Assembly: GCA_963920665.1 (NCBI GenBank)
Contig: OY987265.1
Coordinates: forward strand, 30,757,001-30,821,000
Direction: 5' to 3'
Length of the DNA: 64,000 bases
Source of the DNA: Straminergon stramineum
Taxonomy: Eukaryota > Streptophyta > Bryopsida > Hypnales > Calliergonaceae
Shown: piece after piece, positions 1 to 10,290 of the stretch
Position numbering within the stretch: the first letter of the stretch is position 1
How the letters are laid out: each line of letters opens with the position of its first letter
Position numbers and translations under genes: made by a program
The notes under the pieces: model-generated
Database searches by the model: none
What the model was told of the DNA's origin: nothing
What the model saw: only the letters and a program-made list of their open reading frames with translations

Positions 1-1470
1 TCTTAAAATTTGATGTCGAAATTCAATTTTGACCCTTCCTTGTTGAATATGATCCTCACTTACAATATGTGTATTATTGAGAATATGGACTTTGGATCTC
101 TTATTACCGCACTCAACTTACTATCAAGGTTAGCACTAAATAATTCTAAAATTGGATGCCAAATATTTTGGAAATTTATTTGCAAAAAATACATTTTTTG
201 TATGGACAAAAAGATTTGGAGGGTATTGGAAAAACATACTTAGTTTTTGGAAAATTAGATAATTATTTGGTAGGAAATGCCAATCTTGTAGTTGGGTATG
301 GGAATGGGAATATAAGTGATAACTCAAACTAGGACTTTGTCTACACCAAGCAACAATATGCAATGCATTGTACAACAATGCACTCTCACTCTAAGGTAAC
401 TAGATCAATCCTTGGCCCTTCTCTAATCCCACGCCCTACTTTTGGACCCATTTTCCAACGTGTTCATAATCCAATTCCAATGGAGTCCACTCACCTTTTG
501 AAATATTGATAGACTCTCATCACAAACACTCTAGGATTTCTATTTTTTCAAGGAAATTTTTGGAACAAGTGTCCAATGGATGACTAAGAATTCTCCCATA
601 TAATACAAAAGTGAGATTGTTCATCCTTGAAATTTTGTGCTAAAAGGGGGAGATCTTGCACAATAGTATGACCTCCAATGAATACTTTTGTTTCTTTTAA
701 AGTAGATGATTCACAATGTTTTGAAAAGGAAGATTTTTAGGGTGACTAGCCCATCTTTACAAGGTTAATAGGTACCTACTACCCTTTCACTTTGAATATT
801 TATAGAAAACTTTTAAAACAATAATTTCAGATTATTTTTTTTCCACTAGATTTTTCTCCAAAATTCTAACAATTTTTTTTTTTTTCAATTTTCACTCTTC
901 ATAACAAAAGGGAGACAGTTTCTTAAAGGGTGAGGAATGCGTTCTCGTTACCTTATATCAACCAACAGCTGAAGGCCATCAGAAGCCACAGTCCTCAGGT
1001 CTGGGGATGGTCTCAACCCTCCCTTTCTGAATTGCAACTTCACCAATAATTTCCAAGTTGTCCTCATCCCTGGAAACCCACACACCATTGGTTTCCCTTT
1101 TCACTATATATCCATAGATTTCAACAATTCTTTTGCCCTAGGCCTATAATAAATTATTTATTTTAAATACAACATAAAGAAATTTAACCCCCCTAAAACG
1201 TACCAAAATTTCATTGCAAAATTTCTAGAAATTATATTGTAGCTACCTTGATTTTTCCTATGAGTGAGGTTGGAATTTAACGTCACCTAAAAAGTTACAG
1301 TGTCACCATAAAATATCAATTTTGTGGAGATTGGTACAATACAATAATATTTCAACCTTCACTGATTTAAAATTGATTTAAAATAGTGTGACTTTGGTAA
1401 ATTAGTGCCACCGGCACTAGTAGCACTAATTTGTGACCAAATTTTAAAAAAATAAGACTGATACCCCTCC
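1..1470. other. AT-rich intergenic DNA, no gene seen
   Basis: No open frame with recognisable content is present. The stretch is AT-rich with homopolymer runs (for example T runs near 869-885). It contains one copy of a dispersed repeat (563-770, listed separately). GC content rises sharply only after about 1470, where the upstream region of the first TPR gene begins. Confidence 0.6.
563..770 (+). repeat. Dispersed repeat R2, copy 1
   Basis: This block of about 210 bp recurs at 25185-25395 (+) and 49420-49605 (+), and in part inverted at 31690-31815. Shared landmarks in order are a GTCCAATGGATGAC-like start, a CTCAAAATTTTGTG-like centre followed by AAAGGGGGAG, then TATGACCTCCAATGAATAC, and an ACAAGGTTA end. 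No terminal inverted repeat or coding potential was seen. It is probably part of an old transposon, class unknown. Confidence 0.6.
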
Positions 1471-2001
1471 AGAACGCAGCTGGGAAATGTGTATTGTGCG
1501 GTAGGTAGGTGCACCGCGGTGACGGGGTATGACCGCGGTCGCGCTGTGCCGTCCGTCCGTCCTTCCGTCCGAGGACCGTGTCCAGTCTGGGCGCGCGCGC
1601 GGCTGGCGCCCCTTCCACTTGCACTCAAGCCCCTCCCATGCGCCCCCATGCTCATTGCCCACCCCTTTTCACGTCGTGACAAACGTTCCATCAAAGCTCC
1701 CCTACAAGCTCGCATTATAGGTGGTGTGCAGCAACTCTGCACTCACTCAGCAATTGCAGCCAGCCTGGCCCACACGTCGAATCTTCCGCGGCACAGGCGG
1801 ACTATAAGTTACAGCATTGTTCCCGACTGCTCCTGTGTGTTCGACAGTAGTATTTGCTTGTTCTCTGCGTCGCCAATTTTGAAATTGACTAGGAATTCAG
1901 TCGTATCCTCAGCAATCTCGGTCGTTTGTTGGGTTGGGCTTGGGTTTGCTGGGTTTCGTCTTTTGGGTTGCAATTGAAGTGGTGGTGAAATTTGTTGGGA
2001 G
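1470..2001 (+). promoter_or_regulatory. GC-rich promoter and 5' UTR region of TPR gene A
   Basis: The composition changes abruptly from AT-rich to GC-rich here and stays so through the gene. It holds a CCGTCCGTCCGT tract at 1549-1571 that also occurs upstream of the two paralogous genes (24163-24178 on the minus strand and 42345-42359). A TATA-like CTATAAG lies at about 1801, which would give a 5' UTR of roughly 170 nt. The 162-codon open frame across this region (1489-1977) is most likely spurious. The transcription start is inferred, not seen. Confidence 0.5.
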
Positions 2002-2691
2002 ATGGCGATGGTGACGAGAGCTGTGAGTGTTTGGAGAGGAATGTCGCCTTCCTGTTCTGGTCCTCGTGTGGTGTGTGGCGTGGAGCCGACGAGAAAACCC
2101 CAGCAGGCGCTCTCGCATTCTGATAACACATCCTCCAACCTTTCCAGGAGGCTGTCGATCTCGACCTCTGGAGATGCTGCGCTGCGTTGCCAGGCGGCGA
2201 CCTTGACTGTTGCTCGTGAAACCGCTGAATTGGAGATGCGTTCCTTGGAAGACTCACGCGCTGCGCTCCGTGGCAGCTTCGGTGCGGCCTCCGCGAGTGG
2301 GTGTGAAGAATGTGGCCCTGTTTCGCAAGAAGAAGAGCGATTCCTGCGCTTCGCAATGGCGGAACCCATCTCTGCGGCTCAGCCTAAGCGGCTGTACCAT
2401 GGGCGAAGAGGAGGTGGCGATGGGTTCACGGGATTGGCGACTACAGCAAAGCCCGTGGAGGAGATTCTGTCGATGGTGAGCAAGAGCGACATGCTTGCCA
2501 GCTTCGAAGCAGCGCTGCACGAGGCCGGTCGCAATGCGCAGATGGTCGCGAGCTTGGCTGCGCGGGCGTGGCGGACGCTGGGTGACGCAGATCGAGCAGA
2601 GGCGTTGTTCTTGAAGGCGCTGGAATTGGCGCCTCAGGACAGCACCATCCACGCTAGCTACGCTGAATTCCTATGGCAGTGCGACGTGTGA
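2002..2691 (+). CDS. Small TPR-domain protein (paralog A)
   Basis: An intact intronless frame of 229 codons. Start choice: ATG at 2002 (GAGATGGCG) matches the MAM-type start of gene C and the MAVV start of gene B. The N-terminus is Ser/Ala/Arg-rich and could be an organelle transit peptide, but this is uncertain. Residues about 160-229 form an alpha-helical TPR-like unit with the signature AEALFLKALELAPQDS followed by YAEFLWQCD. This resembles the last repeats of plant TPR proteins of the Arabidopsis At1g80130/At5g20190 type, which end in a similar YAxFLW motif; the Arabidopsis members are longer. TPRs mediate protein-protein contacts; partner and pathway are unknown. The middle third is nearly identical at DNA level to gene C, so the two separated fairly recently. 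Gene B is more distant. It is isolated, with no operon-like neighbours. Confidence 0.8.
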   Translation: MAMVTRAVSVWRGMSPSCSGPRVVCGVEPTRKPQQALSHSDNTSSNLSRRLSISTSGDAALRCQAATLTVARETAELEMRSLEDSRAALRGSFGAASASGCEECGPVSQEEERFLRFAMAEPISAAQPKRLYHGRRGGGDGFTGLATTAKPVEEILSMVSKSDMLASFEAALHEAGRNAQMVASLAARAWRTLGDADRAEALFLKALELAPQDSTIHASYAEFLWQCDV

Positions 2692-4002
2692 GCCCTAGTT
2701 TGGTGAACAAATCGATTAGCAGAATCCCTCATTCAAAATCCCCCAGTCCTTCATTCTGCAAGTGTGACATAGCATCCGACTTCTTTAATGATTTCGGATT
2801 TCATTTTTCAAACCATTCATTTTTCTTATTCTAGGCGGATGTAATTTTAGGGTGAATTTCTGGCCATGAGAACAGTCTGACTTGAACAGTCAGTTTTGCC
2901 GAGCATACTTTGCTTTCGTGTTCAAGAGGAAGGAACTCTTTGTCTTTGATTTTGACATTTGCGGTTGCTGAAGTGACGATGTGCACGTTTAACAGGTGGG
3001 AGTAGCAACCGATACTCATGCTTTAATTGAACAAATTAAAGAATTTCAAAAGCTTTCAAACCTGTCAATAATACTCCATCGAAGCTGGAATTAGATAATG
3101 CTCATGTTGCACAGAGCCAAAGGATTTCGAAAGCATTTTGTGCTGACAACAATATCTCGTCGAAGGCATGATACTCGTGCTATGGTTGTTCAACAAGAAG
3201 CCGGCTGGATTGTTGAAGTGAAGCACCATATTGAAGATGGTGAAGTCGAAGTGTAATTGCGCCCCCATGCAAAATCAAATCAAACCCTTCTGATCCTTGC
3301 ATCATATGTAAGCATGAGAGTTGTATTAGGTGAATCTAATTATAATAGAACACTTCCTTAGCCAGTTTATCAAGATGCATGCTACAAGAATTTTAATTCC
3401 TTAGCCAACACAACCGCTCAGGGAGGATATCCCCCCTTATTGCCTTGGCCAAGGATAGAGGGTAAATGTAAGAATTGCCTCCTATTTTGAGCTGTGTAAA
3501 TTTTGTATTTTTTCACCTCATCTCGCAAATTTGGGGCCTGTAATTGCAAATATGAACTCAGAAATTTGTAAATTTCATCATGGGTGGCAAATAAAAAAAA
3601 TTCAGTGTTTTCTCAAAGGGTAAAATATAAGGCAATACGGGTGGGGTGGGGTGGGTTAATCCTCCTTGGCCAACATAACCCAACCAAAACTAAGAAAATT
3701 CAATGATAAGAACCATGTCCAAATACCTATGTGCTCAAATATTTACTTGATCACTTTTACATCCAATTCATCAAGTGAAAGATTGTAGGAAGATGTGACC
3801 TATACAAATTTCATTCCTACTACCATCTTTTCACCTCTTCAAGCTTCTATACAAAATCTACATTGATATGACAATGAGTATGTCGAAGATGCCATCATCA
3901 AATTCAAAAATCCTTGACTATTGCTTTGGAAGAACAATTTGATCATCTATCATACTTGATGGTTCAAGTCAATCAAAAAAATTCTAAAGATAGGTGTTGA
4001 CT
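2692..4002. other. 3' region of gene A and AT-rich spacer
   Basis: The first about 600 bases keep moderate GC content and could be 3' UTR. AATAAA-type polyadenylation signals exist (for example near 3590), but none is clearly the used one. The rest is AT-rich with no recognised gene or repeat boundary. Short minus-strand frames at 2831-3019 and 3065-3268 show no familiar motif and are treated as chance. Confidence 0.4.
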
Positions 4003-4214
4003 AGTGTGCCACAACCAAAATAAAAGTAAAAGTAATTTTATAAAATTTTAAAATTCATTAAAACTTTGAAATTCAATAACTTTTAGATTGTAGGTCCAAA
4101 CATCACAAAACAAAGCCCGTGCACCCCTCCTTGTAGAGAGCTTTCTGACGGTATGAAGAATGTGACTAAGGAATGCATGGTCTAGGTGATCTCACCATAA
4201 TGAACAAAACAAAT
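4003..4214 (+). repeat. Dispersed repeat R1, copy 1
   Basis: This unit of about 215 bp recurs at 5892-6130, 6151-6376 and 25403-25680, all in the same orientation. Shared landmarks in order are CACAACCAAAATAAA, AAAAGTAATTTT, a GTAGGTCCAAA-like centre, GTGCACCCCT, GAGCTTT, GATCTCA and then AACAAACAAAC-type repeats. The simple-repeat tail followed by a short unique end could suggest a SINE-like or LINE-tail origin, but no RNA polymerase III boxes were identified. Confidence 0.6.
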
Positions 4215-4848
4215 AGCCTAACTTTAGGTATGGATAATTTTGGGATTTAAAAACAAAAAATTAATGAAAAAATTAATCTTTTTATTGTTAAACATCTTAT
4301 GAATCACTTCTCCCAACTTTGATTAATTATTTGGCAAGAAATTCTAACCCTAACCATTGAGTATGATATTCAAGAAGAATTTCAAAAGCACCGTATATAA
4401 CAATATTCACCAAATGAATGTAGTTAAATATCCATTTGAGTCCATGTAGAAAAAAGGAGTTTTATTTAAGTTGTTACATATTTCACTACAAATTAGAATG
4501 TGGTTTTCTTTTGTGTTTGTGCTCTCTTTGATTTCATCTCTAATGTCACGAATTGTTAATGAGTTAGTTTCTTTTTCACTCTTCACAAAATTTTGAATTT
4601 TCATCATCTTGCAATTATGACAAATATTTTTGCCTTTTAGATTGACCAAACTTCCACCCCAAATGATTATCATTGTAAGTTACTTGTTTTGATTAGATTC
4701 TAATGCACAATTAACCTACCATAGTTGTAAACATACTTTGATAGGATCATTTAACAAAAAAAAGTTGCAAATTTATCACCAAAATGGCACATTTGATGTA
4801 ATGACTATATATTGTTATTAGCAACAATATTCTATTCTACCTACGAAG
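4215..4848. other. AT-rich spacer, no gene seen
   Basis: No recognised repeat or gene. A minus-strand frame of 88 codons at 4407-4673 has no identifiable domain and is probably chance. Confidence 0.4.
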
Positions 4849-5062
4849 TCATGGTTGCTATTGTGTGAACCTAGGATCTTGAATATATAAGTCTAGAAGA
4901 CTATACACCTATGTTATAAGTGTTTATTTTCATAGAAACCTTCCATGATTATAGGGTATTTATATTATAGGTGTTTATGTTATCATCACTTTCAATGGTT
5001 GTAAGATATTTACTTATACATATGCTCAAGACTCATATGCTCACATGCTAACATCATTGCCT
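4849..5062. mobile_element. Short TIR element (MITE), inverted relative to 29439-29672
   Basis: The left end reads TTGCTATTGTGTGAACCTAG and the right end GCTCACATGCTAACATC, giving imperfect inverted termini. The whole block matches the reverse complement of 29439-29672, sharing the tracts CTATACACCTATGTTATA and ACCTTC/CATTGA. The termini resemble those of the larger family at 36519-37725 (TGCTATTTTGTGAGCC), so it may be a deletion derivative of that family. No coding capacity. Confidence 0.55.
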
Positions 5063-5891
5063 ATGGAGTAGAAGAACCAAATTTCACTTAGTTGGTTGCA
5101 GGAGAACATTGAACTGAAGGAATTGCCATCAAGTATTGGTATTTAAAACATTGAGCAAAATTTCTAGAAGAAATGCTCTTTGGAAGGTTTGACAAAGACG
5201 TAGTCACCCATAAATGCATATAGCAAATAAGATTTTAGACTCTAAAATTTTTTGAAATTAAAAAATGAATCAACTACAACCTTGATGCCAACTTGAGTGG
5301 TGTTGAAGTTGATAAGCATTTCCAATATATTTTCCATATGTTTGAGAACATGTAGCCTTCCCACTAAATCCAACATCAAATTTATTGGGTTCATGAAGTT
5401 TTCTTGCTCTAGCTTCTTAGTTATAGTGAGTAGTTTAATATTCAATGTATCTTCAAATAAATTAAATATAATGAGAACCAAGCTTCAAAGCAAAACACAT
5501 TAATTCCTATAGGATTTTGGGATTAAGACATATAACAATATATGACTTATTTCAAATAATTTGAAATTTTCATATATAGAAAAAATGTGATTATTATTTT
5601 TGGATTTTCTTCTCAGTCAAATTTGAAAAAAACCGTGCTTTGCCAACTCAACTTTTGTTAACTTGATAATGATGATTTGACTCCAAACTTCACTAAAAAC
5701 ATAATTTCTAGAAGTATTTTTAGATTTTTTATAATAGGCTAAAATTATAAAGTTAACATGACATAATATGAACACTTGATTTTGTAAAGTTTTTATTGAA
5801 AGTATTAAAATATCCCTCAAATAGTGATTACTTAAAAATAAAGAAAATTCAATATTATTTCGATTATTATTTCTTTCTTAAATAATAATAA
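5063..5891. other. AT-rich spacer, no gene seen
   Basis: Overlapping frames on both strands at 5242-5503 and a minus-strand frame at 5617-5820 carry no recognisable motif. No clear repeat boundary was found. Confidence 0.4.
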
Positions 5892-6130
5892 TGTGCCTTG
5901 TGTCGTTAGCACAACCAAAATAAATTAAAAGTAATTTTCATATTTTTTAATTCATAAAAAATTTGAAAATCAACAACTTTCATACAATAGGTCCAAGTGC
6001 TATGAAACAAAGTTGGTTCACTCCTTGTGGAGAGTTTGGCAACAAGACTAAGAATAGAACTAGTAGGACACATCACCAAAGATCTCATTATAACAAACAA
6101 ACAAACAAGCAAACAAACAAACAAACAAAC
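5892..6130 (+). repeat. Dispersed repeat R1, copy 2
   Basis: It shares the R1 landmarks (CACAACCAAAATAAA, AAAAGTAATTTT, AGGTCCAAGTGC, GATCTCAT). It ends in the longest tail of the family, about nine CAAA/CAAG units at 6094-6130. It is immediately followed by copy 3, so the two form a tandem pair. Confidence 0.6.
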
Positions 6131-6150
6131 TGATTTAAGGTATAAAATGT

Positions 6151-6376
6151 ACCCTTTGCCGTTTCCATACTAAAAACAAATGTAAAAGTAGTTTTCTAAA
6201 TTTTCAATTTGTAAAAACTTCAAAATTCCATATCTTTTACACCATTGGTTCAAATGCCATGAAACAAAGGCTATGCACCCCTCTTCAAAAAGAATTTGCC
6301 AATGATACCATGGACATGACGAGGGGATGCACAATTCTAGCAATTTCACTATAATAAACAAACAAAATAAACAAAC
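6151..6376 (+). repeat. Dispersed repeat R1, copy 3
   Basis: Same landmarks as copies 1, 2 and 4 (AAAAGTAGTTTT, TGCACCCCTCTT, ATAAACAAACAAAA tail). It lies head-to-tail behind copy 2 with only about 20 bases between. Confidence 0.55.
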
Positions 6377-6397
6377 TCATTTAAAATATAGATAGTA

Positions 6398-6949
6398 CTC
6401 CCTCTATCTCAAAATGATCTTCTGGTTCCCTTTAATATTTTGTCCCCAAATGATCTTTTGGTTGCATGTTCTATAAATTAATTTTGAATTTTTTGCTCTA
6501 TATGCTATTTATTGAAAGTACGATATGAAAATAGTATGGCTACCTATTCGAAAATGGTAAGATGTGACCTTCGCAACAATGAACAATTGAGACGTGGGCC
6601 AACCATGTTAAATCTCTACATCTTTGAGTTCCAATGTATATGGGTGTACAAATAAGTTCATCATATAGTGTAGACCCATTGATGACTACATGAAATCTTG
6701 TCGTGATGCATAGAATAAATTGCAAATTAGTGGTCACCAATACTCCTTTAGAATGCTTCTAAAGTCCTACTTTTTAGCATCCCATAACTTCAATTTAAAA
6801 ATTAATCCAAACTCATATTTACAAGAGTAACAAGATAATAGGAGATCATTGAATTTTATTTATATCTAAGAACTGAATTAAAAAATATTGATTTTTAACC
6901 TTAATCAAGAAGATTTTGTCAAACAAGATCATTTGGAGACATGAGGGAG
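6398..6949. mobile_element. Stowaway/mariner-like MITE, 552 bp
   Basis: The left terminus is CTCCCTCTATCTCAAAATGA. The reverse complement of the right end reads CTCCCTCATGTCTCCAAATG, so the termini are inverted repeats with one small gap. TA dinucleotides flank it at 6396-6397 and 6950-6951, as expected for the TA target duplication of Tc1/mariner Stowaway elements. CTCCCTCYRT is the known Stowaway terminus in plants. No transposase. Confidence 0.75.
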
Positions 6950-7635
6950 TATAATATACATTTTTGAGAAACCATCAACATTTTATGAAAGGTAATTTCT
7001 AAGTGCATTCAACATATCTACAGTCTACACTCTACAACAATATTATCTAAAGTTGCAAAAATGTATTGCGGTTCTACCAAGATTTTGGAGGTACTAAATG
7101 TGCATTTTAGAATTCAGGACAAAAATGAAGATTTGAGCAATTCTACCAACATTATCAGTAAGAGAATACAAAAATGTGTACTTAACAAAATTGGAGTTTG
7201 CATTCATCCCCTACATTGTAAAATTAGGGTTCGGAGATATCTTACGTGTATCGTCTGTTGCAAGCGAGGCAATTCTGTTACAATTGTTTTTAGTAGCAAG
7301 GTTGTTCCGGCGGATAGTTCGACAACACGACAAACACAACGTCCAACACATCAAGTAGAACCTTTTGTCCGTCTAGTAGAGTCAAACTTAGCTTTGACTT
7401 TTTCCAAAAATTTCACCCTACCCGTGAGGCCATTTAGATGCCATGTGGTAGACATGTGTCTTCTAGGTGGCATCCTAAAGGGGCGCATGTGGATGTGGGT
7501 GACCTCGGGTGTGGGCGATCACGAGTAGGGCAACTTCGGGTTCAAGCGGGTGGGTGACTACAGGTAGGGAGTATGTGGTGACCTATGAGGCAAAGACACA
7601 AAGTGGGTACCTGAAGAGAAGTAATGCCCCAAAAG
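6950..7635. other. Spacer with an unrecognised open frame
   Basis: A 155-codon ATG-started frame at 7061-7528 (+) is long for its surroundings, and the GC content rises from about 7250. The translated sequence matches no family I know and has no repeats, signal peptide or motif. The region could be the edge of an element that continues into the adjoining N gap. I do not call it a gene. Confidence 0.25.
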
Positions 7636-7835
7636 NNNNNNNNNNNNNNNNNNNNNNNNNNNNNNNNNNNNNNNNNNNNNNNNNNNNNNNNNNNNNNNNN
7701 NNNNNNNNNNNNNNNNNNNNNNNNNNNNNNNNNNNNNNNNNNNNNNNNNNNNNNNNNNNNNNNNNNNNNNNNNNNNNNNNNNNNNNNNNNNNNNNNNNNN
7801 NNNNNNNNNNNNNNNNNNNNNNNNNNNNNNNNNNN
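7636..7835. other. Assembly gap of exactly 200 N
   Basis: The run is exactly 200 N, which suggests a placeholder for a gap of unknown size rather than a measured length. Frames reported across it are artefacts. The right edge is inside an LTR fragment, so the gap was probably caused by repeat sequence. Confidence 0.95.
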
Positions 7836-8039
7836 GTTAGAAGCATATTCGGAAGAGCTTTCCAAGCATGTATGATATTTTACTATGCCCTTCTTGAACA
7901 AGGCGCTATTGCGCCCTATTTGCTTGGGAGTCTCTCATTTCTCCCTTCTTAGCCTATTGCAAGGCTTGGGAAGTAACCTCCAAGGTCCCCCTTGCTCACT
8001 GAGGTACTTCGGGCACCCCAAGGAGATAGGGGCTTGACA
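7836..8039 (-). mobile_element. Inverted LTR 5'-end fragment
   Basis: This block is the near-identical reverse complement of 14030-14233, the first about 204 bases of the 3' LTR of the adjoining retrotransposon. Read on the minus strand it starts at 8039 with TGTCAAGCCCC, a proper LTR terminus (TG...). It abuts the plus-strand LTR remainder at 8040. It may be the end of a second, minus-oriented element inserted in the LTR, whose body lies in the gap, or an assembly error. Confidence 0.75.
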
Positions 8040-8544
8040 TGATGTAACTTCACCACCGGCTTCAAGGCTCCTTTGGACACTTGTGTGTGTGTGTGTGTGT
8101 GTGTGTCCTAGGGCACCGATTGGTTGAAGTCCCACTGCTTGCTAGGCCTTTGGTAATGTGTCCTGAGTTGTCAGTCCCGATTAGTGTTGGTGTGAGAGTA
8201 GGAAATGCATAACGAGCCTAGTATGAAGTGGGGTGATAATCAAGGGCGGTTAGGACTGTGGTGAGTAGTGCCACCATGAGTCCTAGCATAGTAAAATGGA
8301 AGTTCCACCCCATGTCACCAAGTGACATGTCAAGTGCCACGAGTGGGGTGCATACTAGAAGTCCCGGGTACTAGGACTTAGCAATGTGAGCTGGAAATGG
8401 GAACTAATGTTGTGAGTGCGTGGCATGTATAGTGTTAGTTAGTTGGACCGAAGTGATACCGGTATTAGAGGGTAGTGAGCCCTGAAGCTGTGAAGGGCTC
8501 TTGAAGTCTGGTTGGAGCTGTAAGGTGTTACTAGGGCCACGACA
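8040..8544 (+). repeat. 5' LTR, 3' portion only
   Basis: It matches 14856-15270 of the 3' LTR in direct orientation (GATGTAACTTCACCACCGGC onward). It ends at 8544 in CACGACA, giving the expected CA terminus. The first about 826 bases of the LTR are missing or in the gap. It contains a TG dinucleotide repeat at 8082-8106 that is much shorter in the 3' LTR (near 14900). Confidence 0.75.
8082..8106. repeat. (TG)n microsatellite inside the LTR
   Basis: About twelve TG units. The corresponding site in the 3' LTR (near 14897-14907) has only about five, so the tract expanded in this copy or shrank in the other. Confidence 0.9.
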
Positions 8545-8546
8545 TA

Positions 8547-8564
8547 TGGTATTAGAATAGAGCT
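8547..8564 (+). other. Degenerate primer binding site
   Basis: Two bases after the LTR end the sequence TGGTATTAGAATAGAGC resembles the plant TGGTATCAGAGC-type site complementary to the initiator methionine tRNA, with an insertion and substitutions. Its position directly after the LTR supports the boundary call. Confidence 0.6.
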
Positions 8565-8592
8565 ATGTTGGGGTGTAGTGAACTTTGCAGTT

Positions 8593-9666
8593 ATGGTGAG
8601 GATTACTGAAACTGGAGCTGCAAGGCAAAGACGCCAAACACGTAGTCAAGGTCATGTACCTCTTGAGTCTTCTCATGAAGAGATTGAAAGAGAGGACTCA
8701 CTTCCCTTGGACCAAAGGGCTCAAGAGATGAGCCTCATTGGGGAGGACAACTTGGAAACTAGTGCAAGAAAAGGTGACACCACTACTAGTTTTGGAAAGC
8801 CACAACGAGACCATAAACACAAAGGTCGTGACCTCATGTTTGAGGAACTTGTCAAAACACTTCAAGTGATGCAAGGTGAAATCAAAGAGCTTAAAGAGAA
8901 GGGCACTAGCTCCTCCTTTCATAAGTTGTGCAAAACCAACATGCCATCTTCTTTCACCGGAGTTGGCAAAGCTCACAAGGTGAAGGACTTTTTGGTGGAG
9001 TTGGAATTGTACTTTGAAGCACAAAGGGCCCTTGAAGGAGACAAGATCACCATCGCTGTGACCTTTCTTAAAGAGTATGCTTTGCTTTGGTGGACTCACT
9101 TTTGGTGGTGAAAGTCCTGAAGTGGTGGACAACCTAACTTGGCCTGGTTTCAAGGAGTTGATGAGTGACTGTTTCATCCTAGAGTATCAAGACATTCGTG
9201 ATGGAGTGGCACTTGTGAGACTCAAGAAAACCAGGAGTCTCAGGGGGTATGTACAGGAGTTTAATGTACATTGGAATGTTCTTCCAAGACTAGATGAGCT
9301 AGCCAAGAAGATCATTTTCTTCAATGGGTTGCAAAGTTGGGTAGAACGTGCATTGTTCAAGATGCCCCAACTACTAGAGACTTGTGCGGAGTTACTAAAG
9401 CTGGCAGAGAGAATTTGTGATGATGAAGGCCAATACAAGAAGGCCAAGGAAGGGCCTTCAATAGGTGAATCAACTAAGCATGCAAAGCGCAAGTTGAGGT
9501 GTCATGTGTGGATCAAGAATAAGCATGGGGGGATGGAGCAAAGTCAAGTGGGCCAAAAGAAGGACAAGCCAAAGGCACAGATAGAGGAGGTGATAGAACC
9601 AAACGAAATGCAAGTCAAATTACTTGCTACAACTGTGGTGAAAAGGGCCACATGTCCTGAGGTTGC
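8593..9666 (+). pseudogene. gag pseudogene with zinc knuckle
   Basis: It begins at ATG 8593. The first part, about 170 codons, contains the start of a retrotransposon gag domain up to a Leu-Trp-Trp motif and stops at 9109-9111. The domain continues in another frame from about 9100 (NLTWPGFKELM, then SLRGYVQEFN) to about 9580. A CX2CX4HX4C zinc knuckle (CYNCGEKGH...C) lies at 9625-9666 in the first frame again, interrupted by a TGA at 9658-9660 just before the last cysteine. In intact elements the product forms the cytoplasmic particle and binds the RNA. Two frameshifts and one stop make this copy dead. Confidence 0.88.
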
Positions 9667-10290
9667 ACCAAGTCTAAGGTGAGTGCCCAAAATATGCGCT
9701 CTCACATTAGAGAGCATGTTCTTCAAGGAGGCTTCTTGGCTAAGGCAAATAAACCCAAGTTGAGTCCACGCTTGTTGTTCTTGAAAGGATCCATAAGTAA
9801 ACATGATGTTTCACTATTGGTGGATACAAGTGCAATCCATTCATTCTTGAGCCCAAGACTTGCCATGGAGTTGGACTTGCAAATCAAGGAGTCTAGCAAG
9901 CCCATCAAGGTGCAGTTTGCCAAGGGCAAGCCGCACAAGACAAGTAAGGTGGCTACGAATGTGGAAGTGAAGTGTTGGAAGTTCACTTTTGTTGAGGACT
10001 TCACGGTATGTGAGATGGATGGGGTAGACCTCATCTTAGGAAATACTTTCCTAGACACATATGGAGTAGACATAAGGTGGCAATCATCTTTTAAGGGGGT
10101 TGCCAATGTAGATGGTAAGGAATTAGAGTTAGAAATAACTAAGGCATCCATTGTGTTGGGGACTCAAATCCATCTTGTGGCCTTAGAAGACCTTAGTGAT
10201 ACTAGGTTTTTGGTTGTTATGAGAGTTGGTGTGGATGGAGGGAAGAGTAAGGTGGCTAGTAAAGCCACCGCCCCTCCAAAGTGTGTAACA
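9661..10290 (+). pseudogene. Retropepsin-like protease, active site altered
   Basis: This is the same frame as the zinc knuckle, open to 10578. The aspartic protease core is visible as LLVDTSA at 9814-9834 and the second landmark LILGNTFL near 10030-10055. In active retropepsins the motif is Asp-Thr/Ser-Gly-Ala; here the glycine codon position is serine (AGT), which would be expected to harm catalysis. It would normally cut the Gag-Pol precursor. The frame runs on into the reverse transcriptase without a stop, as in a pol fusion. Confidence 0.85.

Noticed and set aside
1489..1977. A 162-codon plus-strand frame upstream of gene A
   Set aside because: It lies in the GC-rich promoter region, overlaps equally long minus-strand frames, has no recognisable domain and is not seen upstream of the paralogs.
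1809..2652. Long minus-strand frames across gene A, and similar ones across gene C (42834-43377) and plus-strand ones across gene B
   Set aside because: They are shadows of the conserved TPR coding frames, caused by high GC content; only the chosen frames keep the protein conserved among the three paralogs.
6398..6949. An active transposon with transposase
   Set aside because: The element has Stowaway-type ends and TA flanks, but the interior has no frame resembling a transposase.
7061..7528. A 155-codon ATG frame left of the gap
   Set aside because: Unusually long for its context but without any recognisable motif or supporting signal; noted as unrecognised rather than called a gene.
7509..7952. 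Frames spanning the N run
   Set aside because: They consist mainly of undetermined residues across an assembly gap.
9187..9492. Minus-strand frames inside the retrotransposon
   Set aside because: They are antisense shadows of gag and pol, which read convincingly on the plus strand.
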